From: MPNP01 sp963668325
GTDB lineage: Bacteria > Pseudomonadota > Alphaproteobacteria > Rhodobacterales > Rhodobacteraceae
Length of the DNA: 64,000 nucleotides
Direction: 5' to 3'
Assembly: GCA_963668325.1 (NCBI GenBank)
Contig: OY764222.1
Coordinates: forward strand, 1,302,001-1,366,000
The notes under the pieces: model-generated
The model's input: only the letters and a program-made list of their open reading frames with translations
Told to the model about the DNA's origin: nothing
Database searches by the model: none
Shown: positions 1-9,318 of the stretch, one piece after another
How the letters are laid out: the number at the start of each line of letters is the position of its first letter
Position numbering within the stretch: the first letter of the stretch is position 1
Position numbers and translations under genes: made by a program

Positions 1-563
1 CCCATTGCAGTAGCAAATTCAATGAGTTCCATGCAAGCGGAGGGTTCATCTCCGGCACCTAGCGAATATATCACACCATGATCATCGGCAAGTTTCTTTA
101 AAACCGGGCCAATGGTAACATCGGCCTCCACATTCATCATTACCAGATGTTTGCCTTGTTCAATTGATTTCACACCGAATTCAGCGCCAACATTTGGGAT
201 TCCTGTTGCCTCAATGATAACATCTACCAAATCGCTCTGGATTACATTTATTGGATCTTCCGTGATGGCAACGGATCCATTCTCTATTGCCTGGTTAACT
301 TCCGATGCAGTTGAGGTTATTTTGGAGCGAACATCAGTATTATAGGCATATTCTAAAGCAGCCATTGCAGATTTGGGCTTGTGATCTGCTATTGCTACGA
401 CAGTAACCCCATCCATGTTTGCGGTCCGGACAACAATGTCCGTGCCCATTTCACCACAACCAATCAACCCTATTTTGATAGGATTGTTTTCCTGTTGCCG
501 CATTTGCAGGTCTCTTGCCAAACCGGTTGGAGTTACTTTTCTCAATTTCTTATCCAAACTCAA
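1..563 (-). CDS. SAF-domain / homoserine dehydrogenase-like NAD(P) oxidoreductase (COG4091-type), 3' end cut by window
   Basis: Read on the minus strand this is the N-terminal ~187 residues of an NAD(P)-binding Rossmann protein, with the glycine motif GLIGCGEMGTDIV followed by a segment with AIADHKPKSAM and VIIEATGIPNVGAEF. This arrangement is typical of the homoserine-dehydrogenase-like proteins that carry a SAF/AFP domain further on (COG4091); the physiological substrate of that family is not settled. The frame is open to the window edge, so the C-terminal part is missing. I place the start at a TTG at 563 because the family normally has about 30 residues before the glycine motif and an in-frame stop lies just upstream. 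An ATG at 503 is the alternative. It is divergent from the glycosidase gene to its right. Confidence 0.6.
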   Translation of the reverse strand, partial: MSLDKKLRKVTPTGLARDLQMRQQENNPIKIGLIGCGEMGTDIVVRTANMDGVTVVAIADHKPKSAMAALEYAYNTDVRSKITSTASEVNQAIENGSVAITEDPINVIQSDLVDVIIEATGIPNVGAEFGVKSIEQGKHLVMMNVEADVTIGPVLKKLADDHGVIYSLGAGDEPSACMELIEFATAM

Positions 564-663
564 GTATATGAATGGGGAGTATCAGGTATAGCAACCAAAC
601 TCCCGATAAATTACGAGTACAAAATATAACTTTCTGGGTTTACATACAAACCCATTTCAAACA

Positions 664-955
664 TGGAACCCGAAAGTCTCGCCAGTGTGATGGCTTGTCA
701 ACCTGACTGTGGGACCCTCGGTATCAGATCCGAACACATTGATCTTACCGACCAAAGCCCTGTTTGGTCGGTAAAATTGTCTACACCGAAGATGTGGGTT
801 CTGACACCTATTTGTTTATGGAAATAGGTTCTGAGGAACCGATAATCGTTCGAAGTTCCGACAGAATACTTATTGAAATTGGTACAACAGTCGGCTTGAA
901 ACCACAGGAGGGGAAACTACATCGCTTCAATAACGAGGGTCATCCTGTGCTATAA
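664..955 (+). pseudogene. C-terminal remnant of a MalK/UgpC-type ABC transporter ATPase
   Basis: Residues readable from about 700 (GIRSEHIDLTD) and from 764 (VGKIVYTEDVGSDTYLF...) match the TOBE-domain tail of sugar ABC ATPases, where LGIRPEHI is followed by a GKVVYTEDLG-like strand. The two parts lie in different frames, separated by a one-base shift near 763. No nucleotide-binding domain precedes them, so this is a scar, not a gene. A 63-residue open frame from 764 to 955 exists but is only the tail. It lies directly upstream of the family 4 glycosidase, which suggests that a sugar-uptake operon once preceded that gene and was deleted. Confidence 0.6.
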
Positions 956-1014
956 ATAAGGGGTTAATGACATTCTTTTTAATTTCAAACCATTAATTCC
1001 TAGGGACAATTAGC

Positions 1015-2370
1015 ATGACAAAAATTGTACTGGTCGGTGCAGGGAGTATTCAATTTGGAGCTCAATTACTTGGAGATATTTTCCAAAGTAGGGTTTTGGA
1101 TGATGCAGAGATTGTTTTAAACGACATAAATCAGGGAGCGGTAGAAAAGACAAGGCAGCTAGCCCAGGATTACATTGATACGAATGGGCTAAACCAGAAG
1201 GTCAAGGTTGAAATTGATCTTGAGAAAGCTCTGAAAGGAGCTTCTTTTGTGGTCATCATGATAGAAATTGGTGATCGCTTCAAGCTTTGGGATATGGACT
1301 GGAAAATACCCCAACAGTTCGGAATTCAACAGGTTTATGGCGAAAATGGTGGCCCTGGGGGTTTATTCCATTCATTGCGGATAATTCCCGCTATTATGGA
1401 GATTTGTCAAAAAGTTTCTGACGTGGCTCCAGAGGCAACAGTATTTAATTTTTCAAACCCAATGAGTCGTATTTGTACGACTATTCATCGAAAGTATCCC
1501 CAATTGAAATTCATTGGAATGTGTCATGAAATAGCCTCCTTGGAAAGGCATTTGCCGGATATACTGGAACAACCAAGAGAAAACATTTTCTATCGTGCAG
1601 GTGGGCTTAACCACTTTTCTGTATTATCAACGGTAAAGTATGTGGATAGTGGTCGAGATGCCTATGATGATGTTCGTAAAAATGCCCCAGCATATTTCGC
1701 ACAAAAGCCGGGATATTCCGAGATTTTGGCAACCGCAAGATCAACAGGTACCGATGTGGAAACTGAAGGTTGGATGAATATAGATCTCAGTCACATCAAA
1801 GAAGTACGGAACTGGTCAGATCGAAGGCTTTTTGCTCTGATACTCCGACACTTTGGCGTACTTCCAATTACTACTGATAGTCACTTTGGGGAATATATCG
1901 GTTGGGCTTACGATGTTTCTGACCATAGGGGTATTCTTGACTTTTATACCTATTACCGAAATTTCCTTGGTAAGGGCAAAGCTAAAATTACGGATGAAAT
2001 CAGGGAAAGAATGGTTCCAATCATCGAGGGTACATTAACAGACAGCCAGTACGAAGAAGTTGCGGTTAATATGCCAAATAATGGATGCATAAGGAATCTT
2101 CCTGATTGGATTGTGGTGGAAGTTCCAGCAGTAGTTGATGGAACTGGAATTCACGGTGTTTCGATCGACTTGCCGGTGGGTATGAGAGCATTATTGACCA
2201 ACCAAATTGGGGTCCATGACCTAACGGCCGAAGCGGTGTTAGGAAAAAGTAAGGATTTGGTAATTCAGGCACTATTAGCTGATCCTGTGGTTATCAGTGC
2301 CAAAGGCATTCCAGAGTTGGTTGAACTAATGATCGCAGAACAGCAGCCATGGCTGAATTATTTACAATAA
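1015..2370 (+). CDS. Glycoside hydrolase family 4 (alpha-galactosidase / alpha-glucosidase type)
   Basis: The 451-residue product begins with the Rossmann motif KIVLVGAGSIQFG typical of GH4, the NAD- and metal-dependent glycosidases that work by redox-assisted elimination. The conserved NFSNPMSRIC segment, the metal-binding Cys-His in GMCHE (about residue 174) and the second metal histidine in GGLNHF are all present, and the length is normal for the family. GH4 enzymes act in the cytoplasm on imported glycosides. Family membership cannot tell alpha-galactosidase (MelA), alpha-glucosidase and alpha-glucuronidase apart. The start is ATG at 1015 after a weak GGGACAAT element. The only transporter gene next to it is a broken ATPase tail, so its uptake system is not visible here. 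Confidence 0.85.
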   Translation: MTKIVLVGAGSIQFGAQLLGDIFQSRVLDDAEIVLNDINQGAVEKTRQLAQDYIDTNGLNQKVKVEIDLEKALKGASFVVIMIEIGDRFKLWDMDWKIPQQFGIQQVYGENGGPGGLFHSLRIIPAIMEICQKVSDVAPEATVFNFSNPMSRICTTIHRKYPQLKFIGMCHEIASLERHLPDILEQPRENIFYRAGGLNHFSVLSTVKYVDSGRDAYDDVRKNAPAYFAQKPGYSEILATARSTGTDVETEGWMNIDLSHIKEVRNWSDRRLFALILRHFGVLPITTDSHFGEYIGWAYDVSDHRGILDFYTYYRNFLGKGKAKITDEIRERMVPIIEGTLTDSQYEEVAVNMPNNGCIRNLPDWIVVEVPAVVDGTGIHGVSIDLPVGMRALLTNQIGVHDLTAEAVLGKSKDLVIQALLADPVVISAKGIPELVELMIAEQQPWLNYLQ

Positions 2371-2529
2371 TAACAAGCTGAATCGTATTTAGTTTTCTTG
2401 TAATCAACAGTTAGTGTCACCGCTAATTGTGTATTCCTCCAAAGTTGAAATAGTAGCTTAACCAGGGCGTAGACTCAATTAATTGTTTTCCCATTCCAGC
2501 CAGCAATTGGTGAGTTACAGTGTGTATCA

Positions 2530-2860
2530 AGGTCGAAAGGTAGGTTCAAGCTCGCTTATCATACAGGATATCTATTCCATGGATATAACATATATTTTCA
2601 AGCTGAAAGTGTAATAAAGTGCTTTTCCCCGGGGGATTGAGAATTCTCTGCACTGGGTTATTGATGTGACCATGAATAAGGGTCAACAACGTACTCGGGC
2701 CGGCTATAGGGCCAAGAAAATGACCTTGATACGACAATTAGCAATCAATAAGGTGCGAGTGGAACAGGAAAAGGCCTCCATTCGTTGCAAGTTGAAACGG
2801 GCTGGATAGAACAATAACAACCTTTTAGAAACCATAAAAAGAATCCTTGGCACTTCACCG
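2530..2860 (+). pseudogene. Degenerate ISAs1-family transposase 3' fragment
   Basis: From about 2633 the plus strand reads GIENSLHWVIDVTMNKGQQR, then RAGYRAKKMTLIRQLAINKV, and it ends KLKRAG-stop-NNNNLLETI. This matches the C-terminal DDE-glutamate region of ISAs1-type transposases (IENSLHWVLDV..., NMAVIRRLALNLL..., KRKKAGWDNDYLLKVL). The family tryptophan codon TGG is replaced by TAG at about 2808, and stops interrupt the frame upstream. No intact gene or inverted repeats were found. It fills most of the 560-base gap before the ATPase gene. Confidence 0.65.
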
Positions 2861-2929
2861 ATAAAGACACTAAGATTTAACTACCTGAAATTGGGTAATT
2901 TGTGAGAGCATAATATCTGGAGCTGATCC

Positions 2930-4021
2930 ATGAAGCAAAAAAGACTTACCAAAATAAAACTCCACGGTTATAAAAGCATAAAAGAATGTGATTTGAAATT
3001 AAAAGAGCTGAATGTTCTGATAGGTCCGAATGGAGCAGGGAAATCTAACTTTCTTGGGTTTTTTCGCCTTATCCGACATATGCAAGAAGGTGGTTTACAA
3101 GTTTTTGTAGGCAAACAGGGAGGTCCAGACGCTCTTTTTCATTTTGGGCGAAAAACTACGAAATATATTTTGGTAGAACTTCATTTTGGTTCCCAAGCTT
3201 ACAGTTTCCATTTACAACCAACCCAGGATAACCAATTGATTATTGCTGATGAATTTATTTCTACAGGCCACTTTAACTACGAATCGATTGGCTCGGGCCA
3301 CTTTGAGACTGAAACAAAGACATTGAGACAAAAAAAACATAGTTTTCAGAAATTTTTCAAAGAAATCGTAATAACAATGAAAAACTGGCATCTGTATCAT
3401 TTTCAAGACACAAGTGAAAGTTCCAAGATAAAACAGTTACAAGGAATCAATGATAATCTTTATCTCCGTCCCGATGGAAGTAATTTAGCAGCGTATCTTT
3501 ACTTTCTGAAAAACGCGAACTCAATTGAATTTGAACGTATTGTAAAGACAGTAAGGTTGATTGCTCCATTTTTTGGAGATTTTATTCTTCGTCCCTATAC
3601 TCACAACAAGGATCTAATCGAACTTGAATGGAAAGAAAAACATAATGATACACCCTGGAAGGCCCATATATTATCAGACGGAACTTTAAGGTTTATTTGC
3701 CTTGTAACTCTTTTATTGCAGCCTGCTAAATATCAACCGGAAACCATTATTATTGATGAGCCGGAACTTGGATTACATCCATATGCTATCAATCTGCTTG
3801 GAGGTATTCTGAGATCTACTTCCAAGAAGTGTCAAATTATCGTATCAACTCAATCTACGGACCTATTGAGTTGTTTTTCGCCAGAAAATGTCATCGTAAT
3901 GGACCGCATTAATGGGTTATCAAGTTTTCGGCGACTTAGTGAAACCGAATTAGATAACTGGCTAGAAGAGTACTCTTTGGGGGAACTCTGGAAGACGAAT
4001 ATAATCGGGGGTCGACCTTGA
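2930..4021 (+). CDS. AAA ATPase (RecF/OLD-like, AAA_21), first gene of a two-gene module with DUF4276
   Basis: This 363-residue protein is an SMC/RecF-like ABC-type ATPase. Walker A GPNGAGKS is at residues 32-39, a signature-like LSDGTLRF precedes Walker B ETIIIDEPELGLHP (catalytic Glu about 277), and the switch segment IIVSTQSTDLL follows. It lacks its own nuclease domain. The next gene, a DUF4276 protein, overlaps it by four bases, so the two are translationally coupled. Such ATPase/DUF4276 pairs are widespread in variable regions and resemble OLD nucleases split into two polypeptides; an anti-phage role is my inference. A degraded transposase lies just upstream, consistent with acquisition by transfer. 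Confidence 0.85.
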   Translation: MKQKRLTKIKLHGYKSIKECDLKLKELNVLIGPNGAGKSNFLGFFRLIRHMQEGGLQVFVGKQGGPDALFHFGRKTTKYILVELHFGSQAYSFHLQPTQDNQLIIADEFISTGHFNYESIGSGHFETETKTLRQKKHSFQKFFKEIVITMKNWHLYHFQDTSESSKIKQLQGINDNLYLRPDGSNLAAYLYFLKNANSIEFERIVKTVRLIAPFFGDFILRPYTHNKDLIELEWKEKHNDTPWKAHILSDGTLRFICLVTLLLQPAKYQPETIIIDEPELGLHPYAINLLGGILRSTSKKCQIIVSTQSTDLLSCFSPENVIVMDRINGLSSFRRLSETELDNWLEEYSLGELWKTNIIGGRP

Positions 4022-4680
4022 CTTGGACCCGAGTGAATGTTGTCTGTGAGGGTCAAACAGAGGAGACTTTTATTAAAGAAGTCCTAGCGCAGTATTTTAA
4101 TTCCCAAGAAATAGCTTTCAATCCAATTAATTTGGGAGGTCTTAATAAAAAAGGCCAATTCCATAAGTTTAAAAGGCGTATACAAAATTTGTGTCGGCGA
4201 GATAGTAGTGCTTGGGTTACCACCATGGTAGATTATTATGGATTTCCAGTGGAACTTCCTGGAAAGTCCACCCCAGGTAGTCCAAAGATAAAAGCAAAAG
4301 CATTAATGGAGAATTTTAAAGAGGAAATAGGTGAAAACAACTTTATCCCGTACATTGTTCTACATGAGTTTGAAGCCTTGTTATTCAGCAAACCTGATGC
4401 CTTTTCCAGCTGGTTTCCTGAAGATGAAGTTAATGAATTAATTAAGGTTCGAAATAATTTTGAAAGTCCAGAATTGATAAATGATCATTCAGAAACAGCA
4501 CCCTCAAAGCGGATACTAAACAACTGTAAAAATTATGATAAAATTGTTCATGGTACCCTGATATCATTGGAAATAACCCTGGAAACCATTAGGAAAGAAT
4601 GCCCTCAGTTTAATGATTGGATTAAACAACTTGAAAACTTGAAATTTAAATCAAAGGGCCTTTCAAAACCCTTGCCATAG
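4018..4680 (+). CDS. DUF4276 family protein (TOPRIM-like), partner of the AAA ATPase
   Basis: The 220-residue product opens with VVCEGQTEETFIKEVL (Glu11 in the EGxTE motif), followed by WVTTMVDYYGFPVELPG and YIVLHEFEALLFSKPDAF. These three blocks define DUF4276 and look like the acidic core of a TOPRIM-type fold. The start is the TTG at 4018 inside the stop region of the ATPase gene (TTGA overlap), so the two proteins are probably made in a fixed ratio. By analogy with OLD and PARIS systems the likely role is a nuclease or effector controlled by the ATPase, but no activity can be read from the sequence. No third gene follows; mutL begins 108 bases downstream. Confidence 0.85.
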   Translation: MTWTRVNVVCEGQTEETFIKEVLAQYFNSQEIAFNPINLGGLNKKGQFHKFKRRIQNLCRRDSSAWVTTMVDYYGFPVELPGKSTPGSPKIKAKALMENFKEEIGENNFIPYIVLHEFEALLFSKPDAFSSWFPEDEVNELIKVRNNFESPELINDHSETAPSKRILNNCKNYDKIVHGTLISLEITLETIRKECPQFNDWIKQLENLKFKSKGLSKPLP

Positions 4681-4788
4681 GCAGTACCAAGGAAGTTCAT
4701 GCTAGAGGTTAGTTGACAATGAGAAGGTATGCCCCTGGCCAGATAAATGAGAAGAACGAATATATAAACAAGGGATGAAAGGAGCAAA

Positions 4789-6612
4789 TTGGTTCAAAAG
4801 ATCAAAAAACTGAGTGAGCATTCCATTAACCGGATTGCGGCTGGAGAGGTAATTGAACGTCCTGCTTCTGCAGTTAAGGAGTTGGTAGAAAATTCAATTG
4901 ATGCTGGTGCAACCCAAATTGAGGTAATTTTTACTGATGGAGGAAAATCTTTACTCAAGGTTACTGATGATGGTGATGGAATTGCCCAGGCAGACCTTCC
5001 CTTGGCCATACAAAGACATGCAACCTCAAAAATCACAGATTTGAATCTGGACGACATCAGGACACTTGGTTTTAGGGGCGAGGCCCTACCTTCCATGGGC
5101 GCCGCTGGATTGCTTTCAATTACTTCCCGAGTTGGGGGAAGTGATTCTGCATATATCATCAAGGTTGATGCAGGAGTAGTATCCTCAGTAAAACCAGCAG
5201 CACTGAGCAAAGGTACAATAGTCGAATTAACAAGGCTCTTTCACTCAACCCCAGCAAGACTAAAGTTCCTTCGAACTGAGAGATCAGAAGCAAGAGCCAT
5301 TTCTGATATGGTTAAATCACTTGCCCTGGCAGCACCTGAAGTTGGTTTCACATTAATTGAGCAATCATCCGAAGGAAAACAAAGAAGAATTTTTTCTCTG
5401 GAACCACAATCTGGCGAAAGGAAGATGCCCACGAAAGAACGGCTTAACAGTTTACTCGATAAAAATTTTGCTGAAAATTCCTTCCAGATAAACGGTCGTA
5501 TTGAAGAAGCAGAGATTGTTGGGTTTTGTTCATTACCTACCTTCACCCGGGGGATATCAAACTACCAATTCTTCTTTGTTAATGGCCGCCCGGTAAAAGA
5601 TAGATTGTTACATGGAGCATTACGGGGTGCGTATGTAGACCATATTGCCAGAAACAGACATCCGATAGTTGTACTTTATTTGACTTATCCTCCAGACCTG
5701 GTTGATGTAAATGTCCATCCAACCAAAGCAGAGGTAAGGTTTCGGAACCCAAGCTTGATCCGCTCCTTGATTGTCAAGTCAATTCATGATGGGCTATACA
5801 AGGAAGGCCACCGGGCGGCACCAGCGATTTCTTCACATATTTTAGATACAGTTCGGTCTGGTTTGACAGATACCCGGCAAGGCTGGTTACCACAACAAAA
5901 TCGTGAAGTTTCTGTTCACAGAGATGAAACCGACAGAGAGGGGTTGAATCCCTTGGCAGAATTTCCTCCTTGGCTTGAAAATGCTCTACCATCTCTTTCC
6001 AGCTCAACCGAAGATATGGAAGCTGGTACCCAGTATCCTTTGGGAGCAGCCATAGTTCAATTCCATGAGAAGTTTATTGTTTCTGAAACCAAGCAAGGGA
6101 TCGTAATTGTTGATCAACATGCGGCCCATGAAAGATTGGTCTATGAGAAACTAAAAAAGAAATTTGTTAATAAAAAATCAGAAACCAAAAGACTGCTTGT
6201 CCCGGAGATAATTGAATTTTCCTCATCAGAGGTTGAAATGATTATTGACATCAAGGATGAATTAGCTCTCCTTGGACTTGTTGTTGAGGAATTTGGACAA
6301 GGTGCCATTTGTGTTAGAGAAATTCCGTCCATTCTGGGAAATCCTGATGTAAAAGCTTTGCTGCAGGACATTCTTGAAGGAATAGTCCAGGGGAACAGCA
6401 CCAATATCGTTGAGCAAAAAATAAACGCGGTTATCAGCAGAATGTCTTGTCATGGCTCCATTCGGGCAGGAAGGACCCTGACAATACCAGAGATGAATTC
6501 GATTTTAAGGGAAATGGAAAATACACCTCATTCTGGCCAGTGCAATCATGGGAGACCCACTTACATTGAAATGAAACTGGCGGATATTGAAAGGTTATTT
6601 GGAAGAACCTGA
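4789..6612 (+). CDS. mutL: DNA mismatch repair protein MutL (endonuclease type)
   Basis: MutL couples MutS mismatch recognition to strand incision and removal. The 607-residue product has the GHKL ATPase motifs VKELVENSIDAGA (catalytic Glu about 36), DDGDGI and GFRGEALPSMG. After a variable linker (about residues 350-420) comes the dimerisation domain. Residues 442-453 read DQHAAHERLVYE, which fits the endonuclease motif DQHA-x2-E-x4-E, and the C-terminal SCHGSIRAG and CNHGRP segments provide further metal-site residues. It should therefore nick DNA itself, as in bacteria lacking MutH. The start is TTG at 4789 after an AAAGGAG ribosome-binding site. It converges on the oxidoreductase gene with a gap of only 14 bases. 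Confidence 0.95.
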   Translation: MVQKIKKLSEHSINRIAAGEVIERPASAVKELVENSIDAGATQIEVIFTDGGKSLLKVTDDGDGIAQADLPLAIQRHATSKITDLNLDDIRTLGFRGEALPSMGAAGLLSITSRVGGSDSAYIIKVDAGVVSSVKPAALSKGTIVELTRLFHSTPARLKFLRTERSEARAISDMVKSLALAAPEVGFTLIEQSSEGKQRRIFSLEPQSGERKMPTKERLNSLLDKNFAENSFQINGRIEEAEIVGFCSLPTFTRGISNYQFFFVNGRPVKDRLLHGALRGAYVDHIARNRHPIVVLYLTYPPDLVDVNVHPTKAEVRFRNPSLIRSLIVKSIHDGLYKEGHRAAPAISSHILDTVRSGLTDTRQGWLPQQNREVSVHRDETDREGLNPLAEFPPWLENALPSLSSSTEDMEAGTQYPLGAAIVQFHEKFIVSETKQGIVIVDQHAAHERLVYEKLKKKFVNKKSETKRLLVPEIIEFSSSEVEMIIDIKDELALLGLVVEEFGQGAICVREIPSILGNPDVKALLQDILEGIVQGNSTNIVEQKINAVISRMSCHGSIRAGRTLTIPEMNSILREMENTPHSGQCNHGRPTYIEMKLADIERLFGRT

Positions 6613-6626
6613 ACGATTATTGCGTG

Positions 6627-9068
6627 TTACAAGCTTCCTGCCTGAATGGTACTGTTTTCCCTCATTTTATTATCTGGGTCAAATGAAGGTTTGGATATTA
6701 GCTGAGCTCTTGCCCTTTGGCCATGGAGGTCGACTTCAAAATTGACTTTTGTCATGCCATTTTTTCCCAGCCGAACAAACCCCATAGCAAGGCTTGTATT
6801 CGTTCTGTATCCAAAATCACCAGAAGTTACTGTACCAACAACTTCACCATCGCCATAGATTGTTGCACCTGGATGAGCAGGGGTCCGTAAGTTATCAACA
6901 GTTAACAAAATAAAGTTGTTCTTTGTTCCTTCTTTGTTTCTTTGTTCAAGTGCGTCCTTACCAAGGTAATTCTTTTTCCTACTGACAAATACTCCCAAGC
7001 CTGACTCAAACGGATCAAATTCAGTCAGAAGATCAGCCTTCCAGTGTTTATATCCCTTCTCCAATCGCATGCTTTCGATTGCCAGACTTCCAAAGGGTTT
7101 TATTTGTAAATCTTCACCAGTATTCATCAGTTTTTGCCACATTTTGAGCAATTTATCGCTTGGAATGTGGAGCTCAAAAGCGCATTCGCCAGAGTAGCTT
7201 AGATTAAACAGATAAACTTTGGTATTGTCTATACTGAATTCCTTTACCTGACCCCAGCGGAATGGAGTTACAAAAATGCTCGGATTTATGATTTTCGTTA
7301 TTAATTCAGGGGATTTGGGGCCTGCAAGTAGGATAATTTGAAAATCCTCAGTGAGGGATTTTAACTTGATTGATCCGTCCTTGGGAAGATGGGCGGATAA
7401 CCATTCCCAATCATGGACTTCGGAAGCAGCAGCTGAACCATACCAAAATCGATCACCCAGGTTAGCCAAAGTAGCTTCTGACTTAACCATACCCTGATGG
7501 TTAAGGAAATAACATAAACGAACAAATCCTTGCTTTTCGGGTATTTCCGAACATGAAAGTTGATCAAGCCATTGATGAATTCCCTCGCCTGAGATTTCAA
7601 TTCGGTTAAAGCCATTTACTTCAGCTATTCCAACGTGTCTGTTTACGTGCAGGATCTCATCCCTGACCAGATCATTCAATTCAGATTTTCTGAAAGAGGG
7701 AGTAATTTTATAGCCTGGAGATTTTGCATAAACCATACTTCTTTCCCAGCCGTTGAGTGGACCATATACTGCACCAAGCTCTTTCAAATGTTTGGTCAAC
7801 TGGGTTAATCTTCGGTTCCTACCACCGGGTCTGAACTCATGAGGCATGTGGAAACGAAACTCGTTTTGGTAATCTTCGATGGCCTTTTGGGTTGTGTATT
7901 CAACATTTGCATGGGGATCAAACCTTCTTGGGTCCAACGACCAGGTGTCATAGCAGGCCTCACCATGAACAATTTGCTGAGCCAATAACCAGCCATGACC
8001 ACCTCCCTCACCCAATCCTGCCCGAAGACCAACTATGCAAAATGCGTTTCTGCGGCCTGGTACTGGTCCTACGAGGGGATGCCCATCTGCCGAGTAGGTA
8101 ATGGGTCCATTAACAATTGTATGTATTCCTGCCCTTCCAAGAACTGGTAAACGCCTGACTGTATTTTCGAAAACATCGGCAATTCGATCCAGATCATCTG
8201 GGCATAGGTCATTGGAAAAGTTTGGGTCGATGCCTGCCAAACCCCAAGGCCGACAATCCTGTTCATAGAATCCAACCAGAAGGCCCTGTTTTTCCTGCCG
8301 ACAATAAAAATCATCACTCGGACATCGAAGAAGCGGAATTCTGTGTCCAGCAGTTGCAATTTCAGGTATGGATTCGGTAACCAAATATTGATGTTCCATG
8401 GATACGATTGGGTGATAGACTCCCATCAAGGAAGCAACTTCATTAACCCTGTAGCCACTGGCATTAACAATAGTCTGGCAAAGAATATTGCCCTTGTTGG
8501 TTTTAACTAGCCAAGTATCATCCTTGTTTTGAACCAGACCTATCACCTCAGTTTTTTGATAAATCTTTGCTCCTGACTTTCTTGCCCGGAAGGCAAGTGC
8601 CTGACACAATTGTGCAGGGTCAATATGTCCATCATGAGGGTCCCACAATCCCCCAACAAGACCTTCGGTGGCAATGAGAGGGTTTCTCCTCTTGCATTCC
8701 TCAGCATCCAGAACTTCAAGATCAATACCCATCCCTTTGGCCATAGAAACAAAATGATGATACCCATCCAGGTGGTCCTGATTATGAGCAAGACGAATAC
8801 CTCCATCGGCATAATTATAACTTACAGGATAGGAATCATCCTGCGATAGTTCCCTATAGAGTTTAATGGAATGAGATTTTAAACCGAGCATGGTTTGATT
8901 GGTACCAAAACTGGTAACCTGAGCTGCCGAATGCCAGGTTGTTCCCGAAGTCAAGGTATCCCTTTCCACAAGGACGGCATCTCTACAACCTTCAATGCCT
9001 AAATGATAAAGAGTTGAGCACCCTGCAATGCCCCCACCAATTACAACTACATCTGCTTGGTTTTTCAA
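6627..9068 (-). CDS. FAD-dependent dimethylglycine/sarcosine dehydrogenase-like protein (DAO + GcvT)
   Basis: The 813-residue protein has an N-terminal DAO-type FAD domain (VVIGGGIAGCSTLYHL, residues about 8-25) with TTWHSAAQ, whose histidine is the usual covalent FAD attachment site in dimethylglycine dehydrogenases. An FAO-M linker (about 380-430) and a C-terminal GcvT-like folate domain (about 440-800) follow. The family oxidatively demethylates N-methylated glycines and passes the C1 unit to tetrahydrofolate; the exact substrate cannot be fixed here. The start is a TTG at 9068 preceded by GTGAGG. Carnitine dehydrogenase and an MttB homologue elsewhere in the window make a methylated-amine role plausible. 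It is divergent from the sugar ABC ATPase gene. Confidence 0.85.
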   Translation of the reverse strand: MKNQADVVVIGGGIAGCSTLYHLGIEGCRDAVLVERDTLTSGTTWHSAAQVTSFGTNQTMLGLKSHSIKLYRELSQDDSYPVSYNYADGGIRLAHNQDHLDGYHHFVSMAKGMGIDLEVLDAEECKRRNPLIATEGLVGGLWDPHDGHIDPAQLCQALAFRARKSGAKIYQKTEVIGLVQNKDDTWLVKTNKGNILCQTIVNASGYRVNEVASLMGVYHPIVSMEHQYLVTESIPEIATAGHRIPLLRCPSDDFYCRQEKQGLLVGFYEQDCRPWGLAGIDPNFSNDLCPDDLDRIADVFENTVRRLPVLGRAGIHTIVNGPITYSADGHPLVGPVPGRRNAFCIVGLRAGLGEGGGHGWLLAQQIVHGEACYDTWSLDPRRFDPHANVEYTTQKAIEDYQNEFRFHMPHEFRPGGRNRRLTQLTKHLKELGAVYGPLNGWERSMVYAKSPGYKITPSFRKSELNDLVRDEILHVNRHVGIAEVNGFNRIEISGEGIHQWLDQLSCSEIPEKQGFVRLCYFLNHQGMVKSEATLANLGDRFWYGSAAASEVHDWEWLSAHLPKDGSIKLKSLTEDFQIILLAGPKSPELITKIINPSIFVTPFRWGQVKEFSIDNTKVYLFNLSYSGECAFELHIPSDKLLKMWQKLMNTGEDLQIKPFGSLAIESMRLEKGYKHWKADLLTEFDPFESGLGVFVSRKKNYLGKDALEQRNKEGTKNNFILLTVDNLRTPAHPGATIYGDGEVVGTVTSGDFGYRTNTSLAMGFVRLGKNGMTKVNFEVDLHGQRARAQLISKPSFDPDNKMRENSTIQAGSL

Positions 9069-9318
9069 ATTACCTCACAACTCAAAATTAAATTCGGATT
9101 AAATTGCTAAAAATTTCAATATAGAATTTTGATATAATAATGTTTTTTTATGGGATTTATCCCGTACGATACTAACGGCAATAATTCCAAAAGCGGTAAG
9201 TTTTGCTGGTGCTCCTAACAGGTTCTCTGAACGTGAATTCCTGCCAGTGTTTGACTTTAAAGTGGATATTTGTAATTAAATTTTGATTGGTACGAAATAA
9301 GTAAGATAGACAGTCAAC

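Noticed and set aside
2930..4680. Calling the ATPase/DUF4276 pair PARIS, Gabija or OLD by name
   Set aside because: The effector is DUF4276, not DUF4435 or UvrD-like, and the ATPase has no fused TOPRIM domain; only a general resemblance is supported.
4794..5210. 138-residue open frame antisense to mutL
   Set aside because: It is a shadow of the conserved MutL ATPase domain.
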